Counted from the first letter of the stretch, positions 17,558 to 26,557 are shown. The stretch is DNA of 64,000 nt from Clostridium cadaveris (GCF_020911725.1 NZ_CP076620.1:2555001-2619000); one strand, 5' to 3'. A program made the numbers and translations. The notes: generated by a model from the sequence alone, not told the origin.

Positions 17558-19165
17558 TCATTCTTGCTCCTTAGCTCTATACAATGTTTTTCCTTCTTTT
17601 ATTGTCTCAACTACTTTTATATCTTTTATGGTCATAGGATCAACCTTCAAAGGATTCTTGTCTAAAATGACTAAGTCAGCTAATTTACCTTCTTTTATTG
17701 AACCTTTCTTATCTTCTTCAAAGTATTGATAAGCCGCATTTATTGTTACACCTTTTAAAGCATCTAGTGGAGATACTTTCTCCTGTTCTCCTATAACTAC
17801 ACCTTCTTTTGTAATCCTATTAACTGCACACCATATGGTTTCTAGCATATTAGGTAATATTACTGGAGTATCTTGGCGAAGAGTGTACACAACTCCTTTT
17901 TCTTTTGCTGTCTTTACTGGACTTATTTTAAATGCTCTTTCACGACCTAAATTTTTGATATGAATATCACCCCAATGATAAGTATGTGCAACAAAGAAAG
18001 AACCAATCATATTTATCTTTTTCATCTCATCAAGTTGATCATACCTCACAGTTTGAGCATGAATCATGACAGGACGATAAGTGTCGGTATAATTATTTTC
18101 TTTTATATTTTCCTTAAATCCATTTATAAGCTGATCTGCTGCAGCATCTCCATTACAATGAGTTAAAAGCTGCATTTTTTCCTTTAAAGCTACGCCTATA
18201 AGCTTCTTTGTTTCTTCGTCTTTGTATATAGGATATCCCTTATACTCATCATCAGAACTTTCATAAGGCTCTGTAAGCCATGCTGTTTTTCCTTGTGGTG
18301 ATCCATCTAAAAAGATTTTATATCCACCTATTTTAAATCTATTAAAATATTTATTTATGTACTTCTTATTGCTTTCAGCAGCACTTTTAGCATTTTTCAA
18401 ATCCACATATCCTACTACATCTACTTTTAATCTATTGCTTTCAGCCATAGCAGTTAAAAGTCTAATTTCATTATTTCCTGCCATTCCATCTTGAACTGTA
18501 GTAATTCCAAAGCTCAAGTATCTCTCCTGTGCCTCTTCAATAAATCCTAATACATCTTTCAATGATGGTTGAGGAATTTTTCCTGCTGTATGAGTAAAAG
18601 CATTTTCTTCTAAATATCCATTAGGTTCATTAGAATTTTCGTACCTTCCTATAACTCCACCTTCTGGATTAACACTATCACTATTTATTTCAAGTTTTTT
18701 AAGTGCTGCAGAATTAACTACTCCCATATGTCCTGAAGCATGAGCAATTATTATAGGTATATCTAAAGAAATTTTATCTAAAACAGATTTATCTGGATGT
18801 TTCTTTTCTATTAAATAGTTGTTGTCATATCCAAATCCACTTATCCATTGCCCATCAACTAATTTTCTACCTTCCTTAAATGCTTTTATCTTTTCTATTA
18901 TTTCATCAAAGCTAGCTGCTCCACTTAAGTCAACACTAACTAATGTACTTGCAAAAGCCGTTATATGGCTATGAGGATCTATAAAAGCTGGAATTAAAGT
19001 TTTTCCTTCCAAATCAATGACTTCAGTGTCATTTCCCTTTTTTTCTAAAATTTCTTCCTTTGTTCCTACATTTTCTATTATTCCATCCCTTACAAAGATA
19101 GCCTCTACATAGTTATTATTCTCCATGGTCAAAATCTCACCATTATAATAGATTTGTTCTTTCAT
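17558..19165 (-). CDS. amidohydrolase family 3 (YtcJ-like) metal-dependent hydrolase
   Basis: This 535-residue protein has the amidohydrolase-3 pattern: the metal-binding DPHSHITAF, the central TTVQDGMAGN, the His-containing LLTHCNGDAA, VMIHAQTVRYDQ and the closing KEGKLADLVILDKNPLKV. Characterised relatives include N-substituted formamide deformylase; most are annotated YtcJ-like. There is no signal peptide, so it should act in the cytosol. ATG 19165 has AAGGAGG at 8 nt. It lies 120 bp upstream of the M20 gene, and the two plausibly take part in breakdown of N-substituted amino compounds. Confidence 0.88.
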   Translation of the reverse strand: MKEQIYYNGEILTMENNNYVEAIFVRDGIIENVGTKEEILEKKGNDTEVIDLEGKTLIPAFIDPHSHITAFASTLVSVDLSGAASFDEIIEKIKAFKEGRKLVDGQWISGFGYDNNYLIEKKHPDKSVLDKISLDIPIIIAHASGHMGVVNSAALKKLEINSDSVNPEGGVIGRYENSNEPNGYLEENAFTHTAGKIPQPSLKDVLGFIEEAQERYLSFGITTVQDGMAGNNEIRLLTAMAESNRLKVDVVGYVDLKNAKSAAESNKKYINKYFNRFKIGGYKIFLDGSPQGKTAWLTEPYESSDDEYKGYPIYKDEETKKLIGVALKEKMQLLTHCNGDAAADQLINGFKENIKENNYTDTYRPVMIHAQTVRYDQLDEMKKINMIGSFFVAHTYHWGDIHIKNLGRERAFKISPVKTAKEKGVVYTLRQDTPVILPNMLETIWCAVNRITKEGVVIGEQEKVSPLDALKGVTINAAYQYFEEDKKGSIKEGKLADLVILDKNPLKVDPMTIKDIKVVETIKEGKTLYRAKEQE

Positions 19166-19471
19166 ATTAAAGACCTCCTTAAAAGAACTTAAGTGTAAAA
19201 TAATATATCACATATTCTTTAAAAATTCATTACATCCTTGTGCAAGTTTAAGAAAAAAATAAAATTTAATACTTTGTACTCATTTTTTAGTTTTCATTAA
19301 TATTCAGTATTAAAATACTTTTCCTTTTTATATCTTTATCAACTTTTTCTATGATTATTAAACTAATTATTTTTTCTAAATTTTTCAAAGATTCAGTATG
19401 CTTATTGTAAAAGTATAAACTTTGCTTTATTCTTTAATCATAAGATATTTTTACAATAGGGGGTTGTATTA
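19166..19471. other. divergent intergenic region, amidohydrolase / methionine gamma-lyase
   Basis: This AT-rich spacer must hold promoters in both directions. The arms ATTGTAAAA (near 19404) and TTTTACAAT (near 19450) could form a stem with a loop of nearly 40 bases just before the lyase gene. I see no S-box, T-box or small gene, and promoter assignments would be weak. Confidence 0.5.
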
Positions 19472-20671
19472 ATGAATAATAAGGATCTAAAGAACAAGGG
19501 ATTTGCTACAAGAGCCATACATGGTGGGCATCAACCAAATCAATATGGTGCACTATCTACACCTATATATCAAACATCTACTTTTGTATTCGATAATGCA
19601 AAACAAGGTGGAGATAGATTTGCTTTAAAAGAAGATGGCTATATATATTCTAGATTGGGAAACCCAACTAATACTTCGTTAGAAGAAAAACTTGCTTTAT
19701 TGGAAGGTACTGAAGCTGCAATTTCAACTGCTTCAGGTATAGGGGCTATATCAGCAGCTATGTGGACAGCATTAAAAGCTGGCGACCATGTGGTAGCATC
19801 TGACACATTATATGGATGTACTTTTGCATATTTGAATCATGGTTTAACAAGATATGGTGTTGAAGTAACATTCTGTGATGCTTCTGATCCTGAAAATATA
19901 AGAAAAGCTATGCAAGAAAACACTAGAGTAGTATATCTCGAAACTCCTGCAAATCCTTCTCTAAAAATAAATGATATAGAGGCAATAAGTAAAATAGCTC
20001 ACGAAAATAAAAACTGTTTAGTTTTTGTGGACAATACTTTCTGTACACCTTATATCCAAAGACCTACGGAGCTTGGTGCTGATGTTGTTATTCATTCTGG
20101 AACAAAATATCTTAACGGTCATGGCGATGTAATATCAGGATTTGTATGTGGAACAAAGGAATTTATTGATAATGTAAGATTCTTTGGCATAAAAGATATG
20201 ACAGGTGCAAATTTAAGTCCCTTTGATGCTTTTCTAATAATAAGAGGTCTCAAGACTTTGGCTATAAGAATGGATAGACACTGTGCTAATGCTATGAAGG
20301 TAGCTGAGTTTTTAGAATCTCATCCAGCTGTTGAAAAGGTATACTATCCAGGGCTTAAATCTTTTCCTCAATATGAGTTAGCGAAAAAGCAAATGAAACT
20401 TCCTGGTGGTATGGTAGCCTTTGAATTAAAAGGTGGTTTAGAGGAAGGCATAAAGGTTATGGATAATGTTAAACTTTGTAAACTTGCTGTAAGTCTTGGC
20501 GATGCCGAGTCCTTAATAGAACATCCAGCTTCTATGACACATTCACCTTACAGTGCTGAAGAAAGGGCTGAAGCAGGCATAAGCGATAGCTTAGTTAGAC
20601 TTTCTGTAGGACTTGAAGATGCTACCGATATAATTGAAGATTTAAATAATGTTTTAAATATGCTGCTTTAA
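19472..20671 (+). CDS. megL: methionine gamma-lyase (PLP-dependent)
   Basis: This 399-residue Cys/Met metabolism PLP enzyme shows GFATRAIHGGHQPNQYGALSTP at the N-terminus, YSRLGNPTNTSLEEKLALLEG, the cofactor-stacking SDTLYGCTFAYL, and the lysine loop HSGTKYLNGHGDVISGF. The cysteine in the TLYGCT segment is the one used by methionine gamma-lyases, rather than the Gly/Ala of cystathionine beta/gamma enzymes. It converts methionine to methanethiol, ammonia and 2-oxobutyrate. ATG 19472 has GGGGG at 8 nt. It stands as a single gene with its own terminator. A cystathionine gamma-synthase or lyase role is the alternative. Confidence 0.88.
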   Translation: MNNKDLKNKGFATRAIHGGHQPNQYGALSTPIYQTSTFVFDNAKQGGDRFALKEDGYIYSRLGNPTNTSLEEKLALLEGTEAAISTASGIGAISAAMWTALKAGDHVVASDTLYGCTFAYLNHGLTRYGVEVTFCDASDPENIRKAMQENTRVVYLETPANPSLKINDIEAISKIAHENKNCLVFVDNTFCTPYIQRPTELGADVVIHSGTKYLNGHGDVISGFVCGTKEFIDNVRFFGIKDMTGANLSPFDAFLIIRGLKTLAIRMDRHCANAMKVAEFLESHPAVEKVYYPGLKSFPQYELAKKQMKLPGGMVAFELKGGLEEGIKVMDNVKLCKLAVSLGDAESLIEHPASMTHSPYSAEERAEAGISDSLVRLSVGLEDATDIIEDLNNVLNMLL

Positions 20672-20690
20672 AAAAATAACTTTTTTATAG

Positions 20691-20724
20691 AAAGAGCCTA
20701 TCACTTTAAAATGATAGGCTCTTT
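20691..20724. terminator. bidirectional terminator between the lyase and DUF3892 genes
   Basis: AAAGAGCCTATCA pairs perfectly with TGATAGGCTCTTT. A/T runs flank both sides between convergent genes. Confidence 0.85.
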
Positions 20725-20743
20725 AAGTTTAATTCTTTATTTA

Positions 20744-20974
20744 TTAATCGAAATTTGGAAGTTCATCTAGATTGTCGTTTTCTTTTCCGTTAGGATTGCT
20801 TCTTATAAATTCTCTTCCATTTTTAGCTTTTCCTACGTTTACTCCATCTATCAACTCATTCTTTGCCATAGATATAGCTTCTGTTACTGAGTGAACTTCT
20901 CCATTCTCTAACATAACATCTGTTATATCACCATCAGAGTTCTTTTTAACTTTAATAATTTTATTCTTTTCCAT
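20744..20974 (-). CDS. DUF3892 domain small protein
   Basis: This 76-residue protein begins with charged beta-hairpin sequence (IIKVKKNSDGDITDVMLENG) and continues VHSVTEAISMAKNELIDGVNVGKA, the DUF3892 pattern common in Clostridia. It is acidic at the C-terminus, with no signal peptide or membrane helix. AAGGAGGG precedes ATG 20974. It lies 59 bp downstream of the flavoprotein gene on the same strand, with no clear terminator between them, so it may share the riboswitch-controlled transcript. Function unknown. Confidence 0.75.
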   Translation of the reverse strand: MEKNKIIKVKKNSDGDITDVMLENGEVHSVTEAISMAKNELIDGVNVGKAKNGREFIRSNPNGKENDNLDELPNFD

Positions 20975-21033
20975 AAATATTATCCCTCCTTAATATTTTT
21001 ATCTAGGGTAATAATATTTTGTGGATATAAAAC

Positions 21034-22440
21034 TTATTTATTCATCAAATTTCTAGCCATGATTACTCCCATAGCTGAAGCCATCATAAGACCTCTAGTC
21101 CATCCGCTTGAGTCTCCTAAGCAGTAAAGACCTTTTATGCTACTTTCGAAAGTATCTTTATCTATATCTATTCTATTGCTGTAGAACTTTATTTCTGGTC
21201 CGTACAGCAATGTCTCACTGCTTGCAAAGCCTGGTACAATCACATTCATTGCCGCTATAAAATTTAGTATATTAGTCATAGTTCTATATGGCATAGCTGC
21301 AGTAAGGTCTCCTGCCACAGCATCTGGAAGGGTGTACTTCACATTTGTCTGATCAAGCTCTTTTTGCCAAGTTCTTTTTCCATCTAATATGTCTCCATAT
21401 CTTTGAACTATTATATGCCCATCTCCAAGCATATTTACAAGCTCTCCAACCTTCTTACCATATTCTATAGGCTGATTAAAAGGCTGTGAGAAATTGTGTG
21501 AGCTTAATATAGCTAAATTTGTATTGTTTGACTTCTTATCTTTATATGAATGTCCATTAACTACAGCTAAATTATTATCATAGTTCTCTTGGCTTACAAA
21601 ACCTCCTGGATTTTGACAGAATGTTCTTACCTTATCTTTAAAAGGTGCTGGATGCCCGATTAATTTTGATTCATATAAAACATTATTAACCATTTCCATA
21701 ACCTCATTTCTTATCTCAACACGAACTCCTAAGTCAACAGTTCCTGCATGGTGTTTTACATCATGCTTTGTGCACATATCTTTAAGCCAATCTGCTCCCT
21801 TTCTTCCTGTGGCAACTATGACATTTTCTCCATATACTGTTTCATCTTTTGTTTTAGTCATTGAATCTGAAATTACAACACCTTTTACTTCATTATTTTC
21901 AACAACTAAATCTTTTGTTATAGTATCAAATCTTAATTCTACCCCATTATCCTTTAAATAGTTTTGTATCTTAAGATATATCTCTTGTGCTTTTTCAGTT
22001 CCTAAATGCCTTATTGGACAATCTACAAGCTTTAATCCAGCTTCAATAGCTTTTCTTCTTATTTCTTTTATCTCTTCATTGTTTTCTACACCTTCAACTT
22101 TTGTATCTGCTCCAAAATCAAGGTATATGCTGTCTGTATAATCTATAAATTCTTGAGCTTTATCGCTCCCTATTAGGTTTGGAAGGTCTCCTCCAACTTC
22201 ATAGCTTAAAGAAAGTTTTCCATCTGAAAATGCTCCAGCTCCTGAAAATCCAGTTGTTATATGACAGTATGGTTTACAATTTACGCATACCTTTGTCTTA
22301 TCTTTTGGACAATGTCTCTTATCTATGCTTTTACCCATATCTAAAAGCAATATTTTATCTTTTGAACCCTTTTTAATTAGCTCTAATGCTGTGAATATTC
22401 CAGCGGGACCTGCTCCTACGATTATTACATCATATTTCAT
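21034..22440 (-). CDS. FAD-dependent dehydrogenase (COG2509-type flavoprotein)
   Basis: The N-terminal Rossmann motif DVIIVGAGPAGIFTALEL binds FAD. The C-terminus LYCLGDSSGWTRGLMMASAMG is the second FAD contact of this uncharacterised dehydrogenase family. Between them are a cysteine cluster (KRHCPKDKTKVCVNCKPYCH, near residues 41-60) and a FSGAGAFSDGKLSLS glycine-rich loop typical of the group. The reaction is not known for the family. ATG 22440 has AGGAGG at 7-8 nt. The leader contains a purine-riboswitch-like aptamer (22494-22564), which ties the enzyme to purine levels and is the main clue to its role. Confidence 0.82.
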   Translation of the reverse strand: MKYDVIIVGAGPAGIFTALELIKKGSKDKILLLDMGKSIDKRHCPKDKTKVCVNCKPYCHITTGFSGAGAFSDGKLSLSYEVGGDLPNLIGSDKAQEFIDYTDSIYLDFGADTKVEGVENNEEIKEIRRKAIEAGLKLVDCPIRHLGTEKAQEIYLKIQNYLKDNGVELRFDTITKDLVVENNEVKGVVISDSMTKTKDETVYGENVIVATGRKGADWLKDMCTKHDVKHHAGTVDLGVRVEIRNEVMEMVNNVLYESKLIGHPAPFKDKVRTFCQNPGGFVSQENYDNNLAVVNGHSYKDKKSNNTNLAILSSHNFSQPFNQPIEYGKKVGELVNMLGDGHIIVQRYGDILDGKRTWQKELDQTNVKYTLPDAVAGDLTAAMPYRTMTNILNFIAAMNVIVPGFASSETLLYGPEIKFYSNRIDIDKDTFESSIKGLYCLGDSSGWTRGLMMASAMGVIMARNLMNK

Positions 22441-22493
22441 AATAACATCCTCCTAAAATTAGCGAATTTAATTTGAAATTGTATTAGCTTTCC

Positions 22494-22564
22494 CACTTAT
22501 AGTAGAACTATTTATGGTAGTTCGGTAGAAACATCTAGCCCTTATTACTAGATTTATATAAGTG
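22494..22564 (-). ncRNA. purine riboswitch-like aptamer (guanine type)
   Basis: On the minus strand P1 (CACTTATA/TATAAGTG) encloses two hairpins. P2 has 7 bp (ATCTAGT/GCTAGAT) with the 7-base loop AATAAGG. The invariant junction GTTTCTACC follows. P3 is GAACTA/TAGTTC with the 7-base loop CCATAAA (family CCGTAAA), whose CC can pair with the GG of the P2 loop. The discriminating base before the 3' P1 strand is C (plus-strand position 22502), which specifies guanine or hypoxanthine; adenine aptamers carry U. One oddity is an apparent C-U mismatch at the foot of P3. The aptamer ends about 55 nt before the flavoprotein start. A possible promoter (TTGATT, 17 bp, TAAACT) lies just upstream. Confidence 0.8.
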
Positions 22565-22667
22565 AACATTTTTTACTTTATAGACGTTAAAGTTCGCCCA
22601 TTAGGAAGTTTATATCAATTCTATAAAAAAATCAATAGTCTTTTTTTATATTTATCATAAAAAAAGA

Positions 22668-22687
22668 GGGATTACTTAATTAATCCC
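22668..22687 (-). terminator. intrinsic terminator of the DUF5714 gene
   Basis: GGGATTA pairs with TAATCCC around a 6-base loop. In the minus direction the stem is followed by TCTTTTTTTAT. Confidence 0.8.
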
Positions 22688-22711
22688 CCTAGACTCTTTC
22701 ACGTATTTCTA

Positions 22712-23413
22712 TTAATATTTAAAATAAAACTTGCATTTTTCTCGCAAACACTCGCTATTTTTGCAAGAAAATTTACATTTGTATTCATGCGTATCTAACT
22801 TAACTATTGAGTTCTCATCTAAGAACTTTATAGCTTCTTCTATAGCCAAAAAACTATCTCTTTTGCAACATCTTGGCCCACCAAAAGAACTTATAGCTTC
22901 TAATGATTTTGCAGTCATCAAGTTGCATTTTCCCCATTTTTCACTAGATAAAGGAGTAGCTCCTAAAGCTATACTCATAAAAATTCCTGTTCCTACTGCT
23001 GCACCACAAGCACCATAAAATCCACAAAATCCTCCAAGTATATTCTTAGCTCTTTTTTCACACTCTTTAATCATAAATGGAAGCTTTTCTTCTTGATTAG
23101 CTGCATTTGAATAAGCTGTTAAAAGTACAGCTGGAACTAAAAAGTGATGCTCTGGACCATGCATTTTTATTGAAGGATGACTCATTAAAGATTCAGCCAT
23201 CTCTACAGGGTCAGTACTCTTGCATGAGCTACAGTAAGATTTTATTATGTCATATGCACTCATACTGTGACATGAATCACAGACATAATGACCAGCTTCA
23301 CAACAAGCATTAGACTCGAAGGATTTCCCACAATAATGACATACCATAGGTATACTCTCCTCATAGTATTTTAGCTCTTTCCCACAAACCAAACAATTTA
23401 CATTATTTATCAT
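22712..23413 (-). CDS. DUF5714 cysteine-rich protein
   Basis: This 233-residue protein begins with paired Cys motifs: CLVCGKEL, VCHYCGKSF, CCEAGHYVCDSCH and CSSCKS, which look like zinc ribbons. A helical domain follows with GPEHHFLVPAVLLTAY, a Gly-rich GGFCGFYGACGAAVGTGIF stretch, GPRCCKRD, and a C-terminal C-x3-C-x3-C-x4-C group. This is the DUF5714 layout. The many cysteines suggest metal or Fe-S binding; no activity is known. It begins 13 bp after the RelA/SpoT-like gene, so the two form an operon, and it has AAGGGGGAG before ATG 23413. Confidence 0.75.
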   Translation of the reverse strand: MINNVNCLVCGKELKYYEESIPMVCHYCGKSFESNACCEAGHYVCDSCHSMSAYDIIKSYCSSCKSTDPVEMAESLMSHPSIKMHGPEHHFLVPAVLLTAYSNAANQEEKLPFMIKECEKRAKNILGGFCGFYGACGAAVGTGIFMSIALGATPLSSEKWGKCNLMTAKSLEAISSFGGPRCCKRDSFLAIEEAIKFLDENSIVKLDTHEYKCKFSCKNSECLREKCKFYFKY

Positions 23414-23426
23414 TGCATTCTCCCCC

Positions 23427-24920
23427 TTAATTTTTCTTGATTCCTAAAAGTTCATTTATATATTCGAGACTGTAATTTCTACGAAGATTGTTAGGAATAG
23501 TATTCTTTATCTTCTTTACGATATCAACTATGCAGCTAACTTCTATTTTTGCACCCAAAGCTGATTGCACATTGTAATTAAATATACTCAAATATATATC
23601 TAGCTCTTTATCATCTATACTATTATTTGTACTTCCATTACATATAAGATCAATAGCATTTGATACATGTGAATTTATTTCTTCTATTATATCTTCATGA
23701 ATGAAAGAAATATTTCCTATAGAATTAAAATCCTCTGCTATAATGAGTAAAATTTTATTTTTTATTTCATTTCCTAAATTTTTATCTACATTATAATATA
23801 ATTTTGAAAAAGCCTCATTTCCTAAAAATCTATTCTGAACAAAAATTATAAATCCTTCAAAATCCTCTGCATTATTTCCTCTTTCAATCTCAAATAATAT
23901 TCTAAAAAATAAATACCACTGAAAATCCGTGTTTATAAGAGATTTTATCTTTTCCGATATTATGCTTGAAAATTCATCCTCAAATACTATTTCTCTTTCA
24001 AATACAATCTCCTTACTGAAATCAACATCTAACTTTCCAATTTCATTTAATCTTGTTAGAATTCTTATCATCATCTCCGAAGGATCATTTCCTAAAAAAC
24101 TAGTGGTTCTCACCATGTAATCTACTATGGAGTCACAAGATTTTTTGAAGTCCACATTAAAACCTATGCTTTCTTTCATCTTTGTAGCAAATATTTCGTA
24201 GGTGATTTTCGCTAATAATTTTTCAAGTTGAGACCTTCTTATATGTGGATCTATAGCGTTAAACCTGTTGTACTGATTATCTATTATAAGAAGCTGATTA
24301 TCTATCATTGCTAAATTTTTCTTTATAGAAACTAGCATCTGTTTTATATAGTCATCTCCCATGGTGTAATTATTGTTTTTATAAATTATTTTATGCTCAA
24401 TTTCTCCCCAGAACACATTAACTAAAGATTTAATCTGAAGCTCAAAGTTTATTTTTTGCCCATCTTTGATATACGCCCCATCAATCCTATAAATCTCAAA
24501 GCCATTTTTCTGTACTTGAGGTTGAGAACTATCTAACTCTAAAACTAAATTTTCATCAAGTTCTGAACAGTAATATCCCTTTCCCTTATGTATATTAAAT
24601 AATCTTTTTACACTACTATATATAGCTTTTTCATCTTCTATAAACCTACACTCTATCCTTACGCCTATGAGGTCATGAAGATTGTCCAGAAACTCTTCTG
24701 CACCATCATAAAATTTATAGTAGCTGTTTCTCAAAATTTTTTCTTTAAGGCTCGGTATAGATTTTACTCTGCTATTTATGTTTAAATATCCTTCATCTAA
24801 ATCTCTTAAATTATCATCAAAAAACTTCTTTATATAATTAGAAGCCTCTTCAAATCCCGCTGAATTTTCATCCATATATTCACTTACTTTTTTTATAAAT
24901 TCAAATATGTGAAGTTCCAT
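23427..24920 (-). CDS. RelA/SpoT-domain protein with long C-terminal extension (putative alarmone synthetase)
   Basis: Residues of about 40-210 match the RelA_SpoT nucleotidyltransferase fold: SRVKSIPSLKEKILR (ATP-binding Arg/Lys segment), LHDLIGVRIECRF (family DIAGIRI with the metal Asp) and FELQIKSLVNVFWGEIEHKIIYK (family VEIQIRT...EHKLKYK, with the catalytic-region Glu). Small alarmone synthetases end near residue 210-250; this one runs to 497 with a helical, charged extension of unknown fold. It lacks an HD hydrolase domain and a TGS domain. It probably makes (p)ppGpp or a related nucleotide, possibly gated by the extension. ATG 24920 has AGGAGG at 7 nt. It is the first gene of an operon with DUF5714. 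Confidence 0.72.
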   Translation of the reverse strand: MELHIFEFIKKVSEYMDENSAGFEEASNYIKKFFDDNLRDLDEGYLNINSRVKSIPSLKEKILRNSYYKFYDGAEEFLDNLHDLIGVRIECRFIEDEKAIYSSVKRLFNIHKGKGYYCSELDENLVLELDSSQPQVQKNGFEIYRIDGAYIKDGQKINFELQIKSLVNVFWGEIEHKIIYKNNNYTMGDDYIKQMLVSIKKNLAMIDNQLLIIDNQYNRFNAIDPHIRRSQLEKLLAKITYEIFATKMKESIGFNVDFKKSCDSIVDYMVRTTSFLGNDPSEMMIRILTRLNEIGKLDVDFSKEIVFEREIVFEDEFSSIISEKIKSLINTDFQWYLFFRILFEIERGNNAEDFEGFIIFVQNRFLGNEAFSKLYYNVDKNLGNEIKNKILLIIAEDFNSIGNISFIHEDIIEEINSHVSNAIDLICNGSTNNSIDDKELDIYLSIFNYNVQSALGAKIEVSCIVDIVKKIKNTIPNNLRRNYSLEYINELLGIKKN

Positions 24921-25126
24921 ATTCTTTCCTCCTGGTTACTTAAAGTTCTACTATCTAATTATGTAATATAATCTTTATTTTTAAAAGTGTTTTCACTATA
25001 ATATATTAAGTTGTTCATATTTTTGCAAAGTTTTTTCATCTAGTACTATGTCAAGAAAAGGCATAAGTTAAATGTAAATTAAAAATCATCTCATCATCCA
25101 ATCTTATAAATATAAAATTCTTGTGC

Positions 25127-25155
25127 TTTTCAAATCACCCTTAAATAGATATAAT
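25127..25155 (+). promoter_or_regulatory. promoter of the acyltransferase gene
   Basis: TTTTCA and TATAAT are spaced 17 bp apart, about 33 bp before the plsC start codon. Confidence 0.55.
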
Positions 25156-25187
25156 TATCTATAACAGATTTTTTATTGGAGGTTATT

Positions 25188-25901
25188 ATGATTAGAACTA
25201 TAATTTGGTACTTTACCTTTGTAGTATCATTGATATTGACAAGTCCTTTTATCCTAAGAGCAAAGTACTTGGACAAAAAAGGACTTATAGAAAAAAGAGA
25301 CTCTTGTTCCAACGCTGTCACTGCTAACTGGGCTAAAATTCAACTAAAAGTAAGTGGTGCTAAGATTAATGTTCATGGCCTAGAAAATATACCAAAGGAT
25401 ATTCCAGTACTTTTTATAAGCAATCATCAAAGTAATTTTGATATTAATTTATTTATGAGTCTTATAGATAAACCTAAGGGATATATATCCAAAATTGAAA
25501 TGAAAAAAATTCCTATTATAAGTACATGGATGAAATATATCCACTGTGTTTTCATGGATAGAAGCAGTTTAAAAAAATCTGCTGCCGCTATTATAGAAGG
25601 TGTAAACATATTAAAAAATGGTTACTCATTAGTCATTTTCCCAGAAGGGACTAGAAGCAAAGGTGATGCTATGGGTGAATTTAAAGCTGGAAGCTTTAAG
25701 CTTGCAACAAAAGCTAAAGTTCCTATAGTTCCTGTAACCATAAAAGGTTCCTATAAACTTATGGAAGCTAATAATAATAGAATTAGACCAGCTGAAGTTG
25801 ATTTATATATCCATCCTATGATTGAAACTTCCACTTTGACTAAAGAAGAGGAAAAACAACTTCATACTACAGTAGAAAACATAATAAAGTCAAAACTTTA
25901 G
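25188..25901 (+). CDS. plsC: 1-acyl-sn-glycerol-3-phosphate acyltransferase
   Basis: Motifs of the PlsC/LPLAT family are in order: SNHQSNFD (HX4D catalytic dyad), FMDRSSLKKS, FPEGTRSKGD (motif III) and VPIVPVTIKG. An N-terminal hydrophobic helix anchors it to the membrane. It would add the second acyl chain to lysophosphatidate in phospholipid synthesis. The longest frame starts at TTG 25176, but that codon is part of the GGAGG site; ATG 25188 is correctly spaced, giving 237 residues. It is a single gene with a promoter and terminator of its own. Confidence 0.9.
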   Translation: MIRTIIWYFTFVVSLILTSPFILRAKYLDKKGLIEKRDSCSNAVTANWAKIQLKVSGAKINVHGLENIPKDIPVLFISNHQSNFDINLFMSLIDKPKGYISKIEMKKIPIISTWMKYIHCVFMDRSSLKKSAAAIIEGVNILKNGYSLVIFPEGTRSKGDAMGEFKAGSFKLATKAKVPIVPVTIKGSYKLMEANNNRIRPAEVDLYIHPMIETSTLTKEEEKQLHTTVENIIKSKL

Positions 25902-25926
25902 ACCTTGGATTACCCAAGGTCTTTTT
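25901..25926 (+). terminator. intrinsic terminator of plsC
   Basis: GACCTTGG/CCAAGGTC stem with a 5-base loop, followed by TTTTTAATTTT. It starts at the stop codon. Confidence 0.88.
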
Positions 25927-25969
25927 AATTTTAATAATTCAAGTGCTTATTATCTAAAAGTATATAATT

Positions 25970-26557
25970 TTATTCGAACATAGAATTTGCATATAATATA
26001 AAATATCCTTGAGGATGCTTACAAACAGGACATGCTGCTGGAGCTTCTTTTCCTTCTATAATAAAACCACAATTAGTGCACATCCAAGTTACATCAGTAT
26101 TTTTTTTGAAAAGTGTCCCTGCTTCTAACTCTTCAGCATATCTTGCAAATCTTTTCTCATGGACATTTTCTATCTTTGCTATATTCTCGAAAACTTTAGA
26201 TATATTAGTAAATCCCTCTTCCTTTGCTACATTAGAAAAATCTATATAAACCTTATCAGATTCTTCATGCTCGTTATGCTCTGCTGCTCTAAGAATCTTT
26301 GCAGTTGTATCATAAATATCTACAGGATATCCTCCTTCTATATTTATATTAGTTCCACCACATTCCTTTAAAAAATTATAAAATACCTCTGCATGTTCTT
26401 TTTCTTGGTTAGCAGTATAATCAAAAACTTGTTGTATTATATACAGACCTTGTTGCTTTGCTACAGCTCCAGATATATTATATCTATTTCTCGCCTGACT
26501 TTCTCCAGCAAAAGCTCTCATAAGATTTATTTTAGTTTTACTATCTTTTAATTCCAT
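25970..26557 (-). CDS. rbr: rubrerythrin
   Basis: The N-terminal ferritin-like four-helix domain carries the diiron ligands (FAGESQARNRY, ANQEKEHAEVFYNFL, ENIAKIENVHEKRF). A C-terminal rubredoxin-like domain shows C-x2-C (WMCTNCGFI) and C-x2-C (ACPVCKHP). At 195 residues it is the standard rubrerythrin length. It reduces hydrogen peroxide in anaerobes, using NADH-derived electrons through the rubredoxin centre. ATG 26557 has AGGAGG at 7 nt. A PerR-box-like sequence upstream (26614-26628) fits peroxide induction. Confidence 0.93.
   Translation of the reverse strand: MELKDSKTKINLMRAFAGESQARNRYNISGAVAKQQGLYIIQQVFDYTANQEKEHAEVFYNFLKECGGTNINIEGGYPVDIYDTTAKILRAAEHNEHEESDKVYIDFSNVAKEEGFTNISKVFENIAKIENVHEKRFARYAEELEAGTLFKKNTDVTWMCTNCGFIIEGKEAPAACPVCKHPQGYFILYANSMFE

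Noticed and set aside
22596-22607. CTTCCTAA (minus strand) able to pair with the flavoprotein ribosome site
   Set aside because: It probably lies at or upstream of the transcript start, so it would not be in the RNA. The riboswitch mechanism is left open.
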